64,000 nt of DNA from Mortierella alpina. Lineage: Eukaryota > Mortierellomycota > Mortierellomycetes > Mortierellales > Mortierellaceae. Below, one piece after another: positions 46,201 to 56,697 of the stretch (position 1 is the first letter of the stretch; the number at the start of each line of letters is the position of its first letter). The notes beneath the pieces are model-generated. The model searched no databases. It was not told the DNA's origin and saw only the letters and a list, made by a program, of their open reading frames with translations. A program made the position numbers and the translations under genes. The DNA lies in assembly GCA_029449245.1 (NCBI GenBank), contig JANATF010000021.1, positions 1 through 64,000 on the forward strand, in the 5' to 3' direction.

Positions 46201-49200
46201 AGGAGCAAGGAGGCAATCCTGTGGTCGACTACTCCAAGGCACGGGATATTCGGACTTGGAAGGAGCGATTCTTTGGCCGCAAGGATGACGAAATTCGACT
46301 GTTGCGGAAAGCAATGCCTCTGACGCGCAATGGCAGTCGGTTTGGGTTTATTCACCGATCGATTCTGGAGTATGGAGTCAGTCGCGCCATTTACGAACCA
46401 CAGACCTGGACAGGGATCAAGCTTGAGGTGGCCGAGACTGACAAAAAGCGACGCAAGAGTATCGACTCTACTTTCAGTTTCGAGTTGGAGGCGGCGGTAG
46501 AGGACGATGCAGCCGAGGTATCCGTCCAAGGACCGGATCTTAACTCACCTTTGGTCAAGAGGAGCTTTGTCAAGGATAGCTCAGTCATCCATTTTCTCGT
46601 CGAGCGCACCCAGTCCGAGCCGGTCTTCAAGGATCAACTCGTTGCCTATATTGAAGCGTCCAAGACCGACAAGAAGTGGCGCATTGCAGCAGCAAACGCC
46701 ATCACGATTCTGATCCGAGCTGGTATCCGTTTCTCTGGACAAGACCTGCGAGGCATACAAGTCCCGGGTGCTGATTTGAGCTCTGGGGTCTTTGACTCGG
46801 CTCAGCTGCAAGATGCGGATCTCAGGAAAGCCAATATGCAAGGTGCTTGGCTTCGGCAAGCGGACCTGAGCAATGCACAGATGACCATGGCGATGTTCGG
46901 AGAATTTCCGACACTCAACGACGAGAAGATGCTTAATAACTTCAACTACTCGCCTGATGGGAAGACATTTGCGGTCAACACAGAGAGTGGAAACATCCTC
47001 CTATACAACACATCGACATGGATGACACCTATCACCTTGGAGGAACCTGGGAACAGGTCATTTGACCTTTTGTTTTCGCCGGATGGATCGATACTTGCCA
47101 CAGGAGGAAACGACACGATGGTGAGACTGTGGGATGTCAAGAAGGGCAATTGTCTCCATATGCTGAAAAGTCACTCCGAACGTATCACTGGGTTGGCCTT
47201 TTCACCGAATGGGAGTCAACTTTTATCGGGCAGCTATGACAAGACGATACAGCTCTGGGATGTTGAGACGGGTGTATTGGAGCGTATTTTTGACCGGCGA
47301 GAAAGGCGTGAATGCGTCGTTGTGTCCGTAGACCCTGCCAAGGAAGAGAGTGACGACAGTGAAGCCGTTTTGGGGGTTGAATACTCTCCTGATGGAAAGG
47401 TCTTCGCATCCAGTTATAGGGATAGCTCCATTGTTCTGTGGGATCCAGCATCTGGAGAATGCCTTCACGTCTTGAGAAGTCATTCAGCATGGGCAAATGG
47501 AATTGTCTTCTCACAGGACGGCAAGCAGATTACATCCTACAGTCAGGATCAGACCATCAAGATCTGGGACGTGGCAACTGGCACCTGTATCCGGACTTTG
47601 GAAGGACACGAAGGTGACATCCGGGCGTTGGCCTGTTCACCTAATGGACAGCGAATCGCCTCTGTCGACAGTGTCGGGACCATCAGGCTCTGGGATTCTG
47701 CAACAGGAGTCCCAGGTCCGATTATGAGTGGAAACTCTGGAGCAATCACCTCAGTCGCATACTCTCCAAGCGGGATGCAGATTCTCACCGCAGGCGAAGA
47801 CAAGATTATACGAATCTGGGATGCAGAGACCAGCACCCTTGGTCCAGTTTATAGTGGCCATACGAAATCCGTCCTCCGTGCAGCTTTCTCTCCCGATGGA
47901 CTCCAGATTGCATCCATCAGTTTCGACCATACAATCCGATTGTGGGACGCAAGGACGTCGGCAGTATCGAGTGAGCAGGAACCCAATGGCCATATGTATT
48001 CAGTTTGGCGAGTGCTATGCCTGGCCGATGATCAGCATATCGCTTCCCAATGCATGGAGACGGTCAGGATATGGGACAAGGAAGCAGGAAAGGTCCTCCA
48101 TGTCTTACAGGGTACAGGATGCAAGTTTGTTGATGTCGCCTCTTCTCCGAACGGTCTTCAACTTGCCACCTCAGGATGGGACAAGAACACGAGGCTATGG
48201 GATACTCAAACCGGTCGGTGCAACTCTGTGTTGCTAGGACATCAGGATCTACAAGCAGAACAACAGAAGGATGCCTTTGCTGATATTTTAAGCGAGGTTG
48301 CAATTTCGTCCGATGGCAATTGGATTGCGACTGCTGGGGTCAATGCGGCAGCACTGATATGGAATCGATCCACAGGCGTATTAGAGCATCGATTGGAGGA
48401 GGACGGCCACGTTCCTACAAAATTTCTTTTTTCGCCTAATGGTGGAGGTCGCCTGTTGCTGGCCACGGGAAGCAGGGATGCAACCGTCCGCCTCTGGGAT
48501 GTACAGTCAGGTCAATGCCTTCATGCATTCGTTGGACACGACGGTCCGATTTCAAAGATGGCGTTTTTGCAGCATGGGACAAGGATCGTCACTGTATCAG
48601 ACGACTGCACTATCCGCCAGTGGGACGTGACCACGGGGGCATGCCTTTGGATCGTAGACACTGGTTGCATGGAGTTTCTGCAGTTCTCACGCGATGGAAC
48701 CTTGTTGGCCACGAATAGGGAGGATCCTGGGACTGAGAAGGGGACGTTGCGAGTCTGGGATACGTTGAAGGGCGAGTTACTGTGGGCACTACCGGGTGAG
48801 ACTCAAGGTTATGGGTTTGCAGCGTTTTCTCCCGACAGTACCCTGCTCGTCTCTCGTTGTCGGGATTATAGTGTTCAACTGTGGGATGTGAGAGCTGGGC
48901 AGCAAGTGGGCCAGATTGAGAACACTCGAGTACGGGTTTGTGCTTTTGCCTGGGATACCCTGAGGACAGCAACTTCCTCCTCCTTCTCTTCAACAACATT
49001 GTCACCGGTTCATCAACGAGGATGGTCCTTGACGGCTGGTACTTTAGAGGGGGACATGGCTGTCTGGAACATCATCGAGGTGGAGGAGAGCTACGACGAT
49101 GATCTCCTCCCCGTCTCAGAAGCGGCTGGCAAGCTGCAAAAGAAGTACGAGTTTGTCTTGCAGTGGACCTCAGAATTTGGGAAACTCAATGCGGAGGCAG

Positions 49201-49412
49201 CCGTAATCGATGGTGTGAAGGGTCTGAGTCGAGCCAACACCCGTCTCCTGAAGCAGAATGGCGCGAATGGTGAACCTGTCGCGCCTTTGAGCCTTCGTCA
49301 CGCTGTGGGCAAGGTCATGAGTTCCAAGAATGTCCTGTCGCGTCTCAAGACTCAGACCAAAGAGGGTTCAATCGTGACCGAGTCAGTTGGAGGAGAGGTG
49401 AAGGAGGGATGA
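43251..49412 (+). CDS. NLR-like STAND protein: NACHT, pentapeptide repeats, WD40
   Basis: Exons 43251-43576, 43662-44995, 45076-49412; introns 85 and 80 nt; 1998 residues. About 550 residues of helical N-terminal region come first, including an ARM-like part. NACHT follows with Walker A LLLGDSGVGKTTF (near 666) and Walker B FVIICDGYDES. Then pentapeptide repeats (GADLSSGVFDSAQLQDADLR, residues about 1105-1160) and some 14 WD40 repeats ending in xxWD (residues about 1165-1900). STAND NTPases act as signal switches in fungal self/non-self recognition and cell death; WD repeats often sense the ligand. This gene looks intact. Repeat-rich members of this kind vary quickly in number and order of WD units. 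Confidence 0.92.
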
Positions 49413-49976
49413 ACCTCAGGAACGGGTTCGAAATGTAGAAGGCGAAAGGATACGACGGACGCCCGGGACGCCCGAAGATTAGAATCTAATAAAGCATGAT
49501 GAGGGCTTACGAGGAAAGGAGTGGAGATGTAATGCAGAGGAGTGGAAAGGAGAGGAGCAGGGAGTAGGGATGTTTCGAGGGACGCATTTCGACACATTTG
49601 TCAAAACAGGAATTCGGACCTTGTTTTCAGCTTCGCCCAATTTTGATTGTTCATTCATTGCACAACCTCGCCTTTCCCGCAGTGCTTACATGCAGCATAT
49701 TTTTCTTCGCCTTTTCTTCGCCTTCCCTCGTCCATCCCGCCGTGCCCACTGCCCACATGCAGCATTTTTTTCAACAGTGCCCTCATGCAGCACTTTTTTT
49801 CCTCGCCTTCTCTCGCTCTGAACAAGCCAGTTAATGCTGTAACCGAAGGCTCACCAAAGATCATTCCGTTGGGAAGTGTTGCGATATAACGTTTATTTCA
49901 ATCGCACACCTCCTGTGCTGATTTTCTGCAGCAGACACTGAAGGTAAACGCTGTCTTTAAAAGCATCATTAACATG
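49413..49976. other. 3' flank of the NLR gene
   Basis: No gene recognised. Short pyrimidine-rich repeats of the type CATGCAGCATTTTTTTC and CTTTTCTTCGCC occur at 49690-49815. Confidence 0.4.
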
Positions 49977-50243
49977 CTAGTAGCATTTGTCGCCCAAGTG
50001 GTTACCACTTCTCCAGCTGCCAATACAACAGGCATAGAATGACCTGCATGCGCCATCATTTCCAGCAAGGCCATAGCAGCGACGGTCAGAAGCCATATGT
50101 CCCCCGGCTGGTCGGCAACACTCAGCTGATGCCTGACCCCAGAATGTCTCATCCTGAGGGTTGTAGCACCAGGAGCCGTCTTCAGCTAGGACAGTGGCTG
50201 AACCAAAGATGACGGCAACGAGGAAGAAAATCGACTTGTACAT
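49977..50243 (-). CDS. Small cysteine-rich secreted protein
   Basis: 88 residues from ATG 50243: signal peptide MYKSIFFLVAVIFGSATVLA, then a mature part with eight cysteines in WCYNPQDETFWGQASAECC, RRCYGLAGNDGACRSFYACC and the C-terminal DKCY. A TATA box lies near 50483-50490, and a GTAGGT donor with an ACTAAG acceptor just before the ATG suggests a 5'UTR intron of about 150 nt. Family not recognised; a small secreted protein. Confidence 0.7.
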   Translation of the reverse strand: MYKSIFFLVAVIFGSATVLAEDGSWCYNPQDETFWGQASAECCRPAGGHMASDRRCYGLAGNDGACRSFYACCIGSWRSGNHLGDKCY

Positions 50244-50482
50244 GCTTAGTGAGAGGGTTGCTATGTTATGACAGGCACCTACAGTATGATACGAATGCAA
50301 GCAGACCATTGTGTTACTGGACATCAACGGGATGAAACACCCCACCCTTGCAAATGAGCGATGTTAAGATTGCGTCAAAATACCTACAGTGCGAGGCTTT
50401 TGTGGTGTTTTTAGAGAATTTTTACGAACGTTGTTGAGATTGGAGTCTTGATGAAGAAATAATGATCTGGGAGGATGCGAAT

Positions 50483-50490
50483 CTTATATA
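50483..50490 (-). promoter_or_regulatory. TATA box of the secreted protein at 49977-50243
   Basis: Minus-strand TATATAAG, followed by a long leader (about 240 nt) that probably contains an intron. Confidence 0.45.
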
Positions 50491-50589
50491 CGCGGGGTTA
50501 CCACACTGAGTGTGCCTACAGCATGTCTGACACTCCAAGGTAATTGCGCTGGACATGACTACCGTGGTAAGACCGGATGAACTTGTCAA

Positions 50590-50691
50590 ACAGAGCGGGC
50601 TTGGTTGCCGGTTGGGCTTGAGCACAGAGCGGGCTTGGGTGCTGGTTGGGCTTGAGTACAGAGCGGGCTTGGGTGCTGAATGGCTTGAGCT
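50590..50691. repeat. Three tandem copies of a 34-bp unit
   Basis: Unit ACAGAGCGGGCTTGGGTGCT plus 14 more bases, starting at 50590, 50624 and 50658. The first two copies are nearly identical, the third slightly shortened. Confidence 0.8.
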
Positions 50692-51149
50692 AAGACAAGC
50701 CTGAATGAAAGGCAGTAAATGATCCTACTGTATATTTTAAACCATTCACTGCGCTTAGTGCAAAAGGGGGCTTGACGAGTGATTGAGCTGAGGGCGAACC
50801 CATATCTAGACCCTTTGCAGCGCCTGTGATGCATAAATAGGCGATCAATGCTTGATTCAAAAAGGGTTTTGACGAGTTAGGCTGAAATCTTCCTAACTGT
50901 AGCTCCTTCACTAAACTTGCCAACTACAGGATCATTGCTCGTCTCATCATCCACCTTGATAACATCGGCTGATACAGAGATCATGATTGGCTTGTGACGC
51001 AAAGGGACTACCGTAGAGTGGCAGCGCGACCTATACTCCGTAGACTTTTGATAGGCGTTATATATATACCATCACCTTAACACGTCGTTTTTTGCTATCA
51101 CTTTCTGGTCCATAGTGAGGTATTGATACATGCACTGCCCAACTCTAAC
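50692..51149. other. Intergenic, possible small gene on the minus strand
   Basis: A 35-codon minus-strand frame, 50982-50878, reads MISVSADVIKVDDETSNDPV and may be an exon. No family recognised. The rest shows nothing. Confidence 0.25.
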
Positions 51150-51559
51150 AGCCTACGTTTGTTCTTCGTCATGACGAGGCGAAGTATGATCTTTATGCAG
51201 CGGATCAAGATGACAGTCTTCGAAGACTTCATCATTGGTTACTCAGTGATCGAGATACCGCTCTTCTTCATGAAAAACAGGGACTCGACGATGACTTCGA
51301 GGAATACGAATCACCTCAACCATCTGGAAACCATATGATTGTCATAATGCCCTTTGCAGGATTAGTGTGGGAAATCGATAGCTACAATTCAGTCAGTCCA
51401 CTGTGCTTAGGATCCATAGGCAACGACTGGAAACACATGGCCCAGGAGCGACTGCAACTGTGGTCAGAGGCTGCAAGAGAAAGCGGAGTAAATAACGAGG
51501 GCCAGCTTATTATTTTTTATCCGAAGCTTCACTGCGGACAAGAGTCTAGGACGCGCTGA
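51150..51559 (+). pseudogene. Ubiquitin C-terminal hydrolase (UCH) fragment
   Basis: The frame runs from an acceptor-like ACAG near 51150 to a stop at 51559. It includes GNHMIVIMPFAGLVWEIDSY and CLGSIGNDWKHMA, matching the UCH catalytic segment (H..aYvP..g.lyELDg...P...G....dW...a). The His and Asp of the catalytic triad are there; the Gln/Cys N-terminal half is not. It is a fragment or single exon of a UCH37/BAP1-like deubiquitinase gene, most likely a decayed duplicate. Confidence 0.5.
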
Positions 51560-52081
51560 AGACCATAGTTATTCGTGCGTGGTCCTTGACCCCCCTTTAG
51601 CTATTAACACTCAATGATCTATTTCTGTCGTATTAATAACTATACAGTATTAACCCCTTACCCCAGTCTTGCGACGGAAGAGATCCGGTCTTGATGACGC
51701 GACGACGAGGTCGGCGAGGACTAAGTGGAGAAAGAGAGTGAGCAGAAAAACTTATTCTTGGGAAAGACAAAGGGCAGGAAGGTGGTTGTTGCTCACTTAC
51801 CTCTGGGTGTCGCGGGTGAAGGGGAGAGAGCAAAAGCAAAGAGGAATCGTATCTCAAAGTGGGGTGTCTTTTAAACCGCAACCAGTCGTCATTGCTACTC
51901 CATCCTTACCCAACATTGATGAACATCACCGCGACTTTGGATCATACCTGTTTCAGAGATGGTGATGGTGCAGTGTTTGCGAACGAATATTAATCTACTC
52001 GCAGTTTGTGCAAAAGTTTATGAAATGAACAATAATTCTATTGTTACAAGTGGTGAGTTGATTATTATGGTAGTCTGATTT
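51560..52081. other. Intergenic
   Basis: No gene recognised. Confidence 0.4.
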
Positions 52082-53764
52082 TTACACAAATATCTTGAGG
52101 ATGCGCTTCCAGCGAGGGCCGTGGGGTATCAAGTCCTCCTTGTCAGACTCGGACGGAACGAAGCGACCAGTGTCAAGATCGGCATCAACAGCCTTGATGA
52201 GCTTGGTACCGCAGATGTACTTGTAAGCGAAAAACAGGGTCACAGATATGAACCAGGGGAACCAGGCACCCAAGATACCCTGGATATACTCGTCGCGTCT
52301 TCTGCGGTACGCAATCATCAACTCCTCCGAGGCACCGGCACTAGGGTGCTGAGGAGGGTTGATGACCGACAGGTACCAGTTGCAAACAATGCAGAAGCAG
52401 CCAATGACGGCGCCAAGGATGTTGCCATAGGGGTAACCCCAGGCGACATAGGGCAGATCGGTGACGGTGCGGCCCTGGGCCTTCCAGCAGTAACGGAAGC
52501 GGAAGTGAAGGAGCAGGATAAAGAGCCAGTACTGAAGGGTAATCGAACCAATGAACGAGATAAACCAGTGGAAGACGATACCGGACCCAACAAAGATGGT
52601 GATTAGCGACAGGCAGGAGCAGGCAGTGACAACAGAGACGGCAACCACGGGCACACCGCGCGAGTTGATGTAGCCGATCGACTTGTGGACCCAGCCATGC
52701 CGGGAGAGCGACAGCAACATGCGGGTGGTAACATAGAAATCAGAGTTGATGGCCGAGAAGACCGAGGTGAAGACGATGGCGTTCATGAAGTTGGCAGCAG
52801 CACCGATGCCGGCCTTGGCAAAGATGATTGTGAAGGGAGCCTGGGCAGCGGAGCCGTTGGTGTTGACCAACAGGGGATCGTCGTTGGCCACAATGGATCC
52901 GAGGAAGAAGATCGAGGCGATGTAGAAGAAGATGATGCGGATCAAAACGGTGTGGACGGACCTGGGGACGTGCTTGTGGGGGTTGCGAGACTCGGCAGCG
53001 GTGACACCAATAATCTCGACTCCACTATAGGCATAAGCGACCGAGACCAGGGTCGTGATGAAGCCCATGAAGCCGCCCTTGAAGGGAGCACCCTCGATCC
53101 TCCAGTTCTCGAATCCGTAGGTGTGGCCACCAATAGCACCAGCATCGAGAAGTATACCGCAGATGATAAAGATGATGATGGTGACAACCTTGGGAATCGA
53201 CAACCAGTACGCGAGCTCACCATAGGTCTTCACACCAGCAATGTTGATAAAGAGCATCAAGATAATAATGATCAGAGGCACAACCCATGGAGGGAACGTC
53301 GTGCCTTCGGGCAACCAGAATGACACAATCAGCGCGGAAGCGGACAACTGTGCGGGAATCGTCAAGGCCCAGTTGATACAATACATCCAAGTCATCTGGA
53401 AGGAGAAAGCCTCGTCAAAAACACGGCCACCCCATGCGTTGAAGGCACCGGGGAGAGGGATGAGGGTGGCAATCTCACTGATGGCTTCCGAGATAAAGAT
53501 GAGCCAGATACCGATGAGGGTATAGGCAAGAAGAGCACCGCCGGGACCAGCAGTAGCAATGGTCGAACCAGAAGTGAGGAAGAGACCTGTTCCGATAGTA
53601 GCAGCAACGGCGATCATGATCATGTGGCGAAGCCGAAGATCTCGCTTGAGACCATCTTGGGATGCATCCGTCCGGATGTCGTGGTGGCTGCCATCGCCAC
53701 CATCCTGCATCCGGTTGAGCTCGTACGTGTCGACATCATCACTCCTGTCGTTGTATTTTGACAT
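52082..53764 (-). CDS. Amino-acid permease (AAT/YAT family)
   Basis: 560 residues from ATG 53764 (MSKYNDRSDDVDTYELNRMQ), a single exon. The hydrophilic N-terminus leads into the family signature LRLRHMIMIAVAATIGTGLFL at the first membrane helix, then about twelve membrane segments, including ISEIATLIPLPGAFNAWGGR and YSGVEIIGVTAAESRNP (the substrate-binding loop region). It imports amino acids by proton symport at the plasma membrane in related fungi. The C-terminal tail is short and charged (SESDKEDLIPHGPRW). Substrate specificity cannot be told. It looks intact. Confidence 0.92.
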   Translation of the reverse strand: MSKYNDRSDDVDTYELNRMQDGGDGSHHDIRTDASQDGLKRDLRLRHMIMIAVAATIGTGLFLTSGSTIATAGPGGALLAYTLIGIWLIFISEAISEIATLIPLPGAFNAWGGRVFDEAFSFQMTWMYCINWALTIPAQLSASALIVSFWLPEGTTFPPWVVPLIIIILMLFINIAGVKTYGELAYWLSIPKVVTIIIFIICGILLDAGAIGGHTYGFENWRIEGAPFKGGFMGFITTLVSVAYAYSGVEIIGVTAAESRNPHKHVPRSVHTVLIRIIFFYIASIFFLGSIVANDDPLLVNTNGSAAQAPFTIIFAKAGIGAAANFMNAIVFTSVFSAINSDFYVTTRMLLSLSRHGWVHKSIGYINSRGVPVVAVSVVTACSCLSLITIFVGSGIVFHWFISFIGSITLQYWLFILLLHFRFRYCWKAQGRTVTDLPYVAWGYPYGNILGAVIGCFCIVCNWYLSVINPPQHPSAGASEELMIAYRRRRDEYIQGILGAWFPWFISVTLFFAYKYICGTKLIKAVDADLDTGRFVPSESDKEDLIPHGPRWKRILKIFV

Positions 53765-54479
53765 TTTTGTTGCTAGTGTTGTTGAGGGCGAGTTGGATAA
53801 GTGAGGGCAATAAGGGGATTGTTGAACAAAAAGAGAGAGAGAAGGTTGTAAAGAGGGAAGAGACGAAGAAGTGAGAGTGAGGCAGAGAGAGGTCGAAGTC
53901 GGAGAAAAAGAAATCTGCCCTGACCGCAAGTCTAGAGCTACCCATTTTCTCACTTGTACAGTTACCCACTCACGACAGGTTCGATATGAAACGCTTCAAG
54001 GATTTGATTGGCAGTCTACTTTGTATGTGCACATGATTGCATCGATCGGTGCATTTGCTACAAGTGCTACAATCCTGAAATTTTTGACGCATATGCTACA
54101 TCCGGTCAGCCAAAAAAAAAGAAAAAAAAAAGGATAGATGATCTATCTTCCTGCAACCCTTGTCATCGCTTCACCTTCGCTTTCTCTCTTTCATAACGCT
54201 ACACGTCCAGAAAAAAGTTTCGACAAATCGCACATTGCCACCGTCATTATTGTATTTGCCAATTTGGAGAGAGACGACTGCAAACGCATCCTATAGCTAT
54301 GATGAGGATTCGTTGCGATCCAAATCTGGACCGCAAAATTGTTCGGAGACATCTGCGCAAGTTCTACAGCGATAATCCTTTTTTTTTTCTGCAGCTGGAT
54401 AAAGAAAAGCGCAGCTTCTCGACCATGCGGTTTCTGATCTCCCACTCAAAAGCAGCTCTAGAAGAGACTGCACGACTGC
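53765..54479. other. Upstream region of the permease and decayed sequence
   Basis: Up to about 53965 this is the CT/GA-rich permease leader. Further right only short frames, one Cys-rich (CAHDCIDRCICYKC, about 54030). No intact gene. Confidence 0.35.
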
Positions 54480-54827
54480 ACTGATTCTGCTGGAGCTGCA
54501 AAACTTCGATATGTACTTGATCTTATGCGGGTTGACCGTTTCCGTCGAGCCAGCGAGGATATCATTGAATGTTGGGACTTGGATGATTGTCAGATTGTTG
54601 TTCATTATGTCGTAGCTATATTTCAGCAACAGAAAATCGACGAGGACAGTGGCTACATGTCCTTTGTAAAATATATTGGGCGTCTAATGCGAGAGGGCAT
54701 TCATGAACGCTACTTGATTCGGAGAGGCAAGCTGACATGGCGAAAAAGTTGCACTCAGGTACTTGGTTATATATTTCAACTCAAGGACAACGATAAGTCT
54801 CAATCATCTTCGAGATTATATGTATAG
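54480..54827 (+). CDS. Hypothetical protein fragment
   Basis: A frame of about 115 codons, reading A-G-A-A-K-LRYVLDLMRVDRF, then RASEDIIECWDLDDCQIVVH. It looks like real protein (balanced composition, amphipathic helices) and continues to a stop at 54827. No start or family was recognised, so it may be an exon or a remnant. Confidence 0.3.
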   Translation, partial: TDSAGAAKLRYVLDLMRVDRFRRASEDIIECWDLDDCQIVVHYVVAIFQQQKIDEDSGYMSFVKYIGRLMREGIHERYLIRRGKLTWRKSCTQVLGYIFQLKDNDKSQSSSRLYV

Positions 54828-54845
54828 CCCCTCGGCGCGCTGCAT

Positions 54846-55112
54846 TCACTTGTTGATTTTATCAATCCTTTTGTTGAATTCCCGAAGATGTCTGCGTAAT
54901 ACTTTTGCTACTTTCTCAAGATCTTTAAGCATGCTATGCGATGCCTGTTCTCTTGTCGGTCCAAAAAGGTCGATAGAGTTTTGAAGCAAGTCCATAGTCG
55001 CACGTCGATTGTCTTGATAGGACTCGAGGATGATATCTTGAGCTTGGTGAATCAAATGAAGACGCTCTGATGACTCGCGCCTTTGTGGATAAAAGCAGAG
55101 TATGCAACGCAT
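54846..55112 (-). CDS. Hypothetical coiled-coil protein
   Basis: 88 residues from ATG 55112 (MRCILCFYPQRRESSERL), almost wholly helical with heptad-like spacing (MLKDLEKVAKVLRRHLREFNKRIDKI). It is convergent with the preceding fragment, only 18 bp between stops. No family recognised. Confidence 0.35.
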   Translation of the reverse strand: MRCILCFYPQRRESSERLHLIHQAQDIILESYQDNRRATMDLLQNSIDLFGPTREQASHSMLKDLEKVAKVLRRHLREFNKRIDKINK

Positions 55113-55183
55113 GCGAGTAAATTGCTTTTCCTTATACTGATAAGATTATTGGTAGATTAAAAGTGAATGGTCCTTACGCTCAC

Positions 55184-55234
55184 AATACTCAAGGATCGCT
55201 TGCCGTGAACACGCACAAGCGATCCTTGAGTATT
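55184..55234. repeat. Perfect 19-bp inverted repeat with 13-nt loop
   Basis: AATACTCAAGGATCGCTTG at 55184-55202 and its exact reverse complement at 55216-55234. Not followed by a T run, so not a simple terminator. Confidence 0.85.
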
Positions 55235-55326
55235 CTGAGCAGTCCGACAGAGGTATTCGTTCTCTCAAGCATGTCTCAATTTGACCAATAGACATTCAAA
55301 AGCAACTGCTCATTCTTGACACGTGA

Positions 55327-55379
55327 TTGCACCACTATTGGTTTTTTTTTTTTTTTTTTTTTTTTTGCACCACTATTGG
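55327..55379. repeat. 25-nt poly-T flanked by a 13-15-bp direct repeat
   Basis: TTGCACCACTATTGG (55327-55341), then T runs 55342-55366, then GCACCACTATTGG again (55367-55379). The direct repeat looks like a target-site duplication, and the tract like a poly-A tail inserted on the minus strand with no element body. Confidence 0.7.
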
Positions 55380-55406
55380 CTACGCCCCGCCTGTCGCAGA
55401 GCTGTC

Positions 55407-56682
55407 ATGCATCTCGATAAGCCACCAATAAAAGCGATGAAAGTATCGTTTTCCTCACCCTACCCTCAACTCGACAACTCTGCTAGTGCCTGGTCCATTG
55501 CCTACCTTGTTCCAAAGATCGTTACGTCCGGAGAAGTCCACGACGCAGCTGCAGACACCTTTGAACAAAACTCTGACAACCCCGTAATGGGAGTTGATCG
55601 ACCCTCAACTTGACCCTGCCATTATCTCCACTATCCCCATCAACGTGCACGGAGTGGAGTACCATCCCGTGTCGACCCAGACCGACTACATCATTACACG
55701 TTTCGCCATTAGCGACTACCGCTTCCGACCCGCCGATGTGCATTTCCAGGATCTCTTCAGATTAACCAGAAGCTTCGCAGATGATTTCGGAATGGGCGAC
55801 GTCATCAAGAATGAAGTCCCCAAATTCCGATCCCCGAAAGGTCGGTATGCCTACCGAAGTGAGTTTGTCTTTTACACCAAGGGTGAGAGGGAAGCGACCT
55901 CCATTATCCCCCGCTCCATGCCCCTAGAGGGACACCAGACCAACCCTGTCAAGGTTGGATGGAATGGTGCCCCGCCTCTGTGTACCTATTGCAAGAGGGA
56001 AGGCCATTTCCTCAAGACATGCGCCGAGAGACTGAGCAAGATCTGCAAGATCTGCAAGATCTGCCACGCCCCTGGACACATCAGTGTGCACTTTGCGCGG
56101 TTTGGAGAGCGAGACCGTAAGGCTGCAGGTAAGAGCCCTGTGAGTGTATCCCCCTCCACCTCTTATTCCAATGCCGCTTCTTCTTCCACTGCCTCCTCAT
56201 CCACTGCTTCTTCTTCCTTGAACCCTTCTTCTCCCAACGTTGCCACCACCACCACCCCTGCCAAGAAGGCACGCGCCCGCTCTCCCTCGCACTTTGAGTT
56301 CTCTGAAGGTGAGTTTGAGCACCTTATCGACTATGCCGATGACTACGAGTCAGACGGCTCTGAGGACAGAGAAGGAATGAGCGATGTTCTGTCCGAAAAG
56401 CACAGCGCACCCGACCAGACGACCCAGCCTCAAGATATGGATGTGGACGATGTGGCACCCACTGCCGCCACTGCTGAGACGTACAAGGACCAGCCCCCCT
56501 ACACCCAGATCCCGCTCCCGAAAACACCCCTGACTCTGACTCCACCGAATCAACTGAAGACAGCCCCACGACCCCTACTGCACCCGCACCTGCGGAGGCA
56601 AAGGGAAGATCCACCAAGAAGAGCAACAAAAATACCCACTCCCCTGAACCCACAGAACTTAGGCGATCATCGCGCAATATAA
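55407..56682 (+). pseudogene. LINE ORF1 (gag-like, CCHC)
   Basis: An ATG at 55407 (MHLDKPPIKAMKVSF..) opens a frame that shifts near 55590 to the frame used until 56682. It contains a CCHC knuckle (CTYCKREGHFLKTC) and a second with its last Cys replaced (CKICHAPGHISVHF), then a Ser-rich and an acidic region. ORF1 proteins coat the LINE RNA. The frame break makes this copy doubtful. Confidence 0.75.
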
Positions 56683-56697
56683 AGAAAGCTTCAAAAA

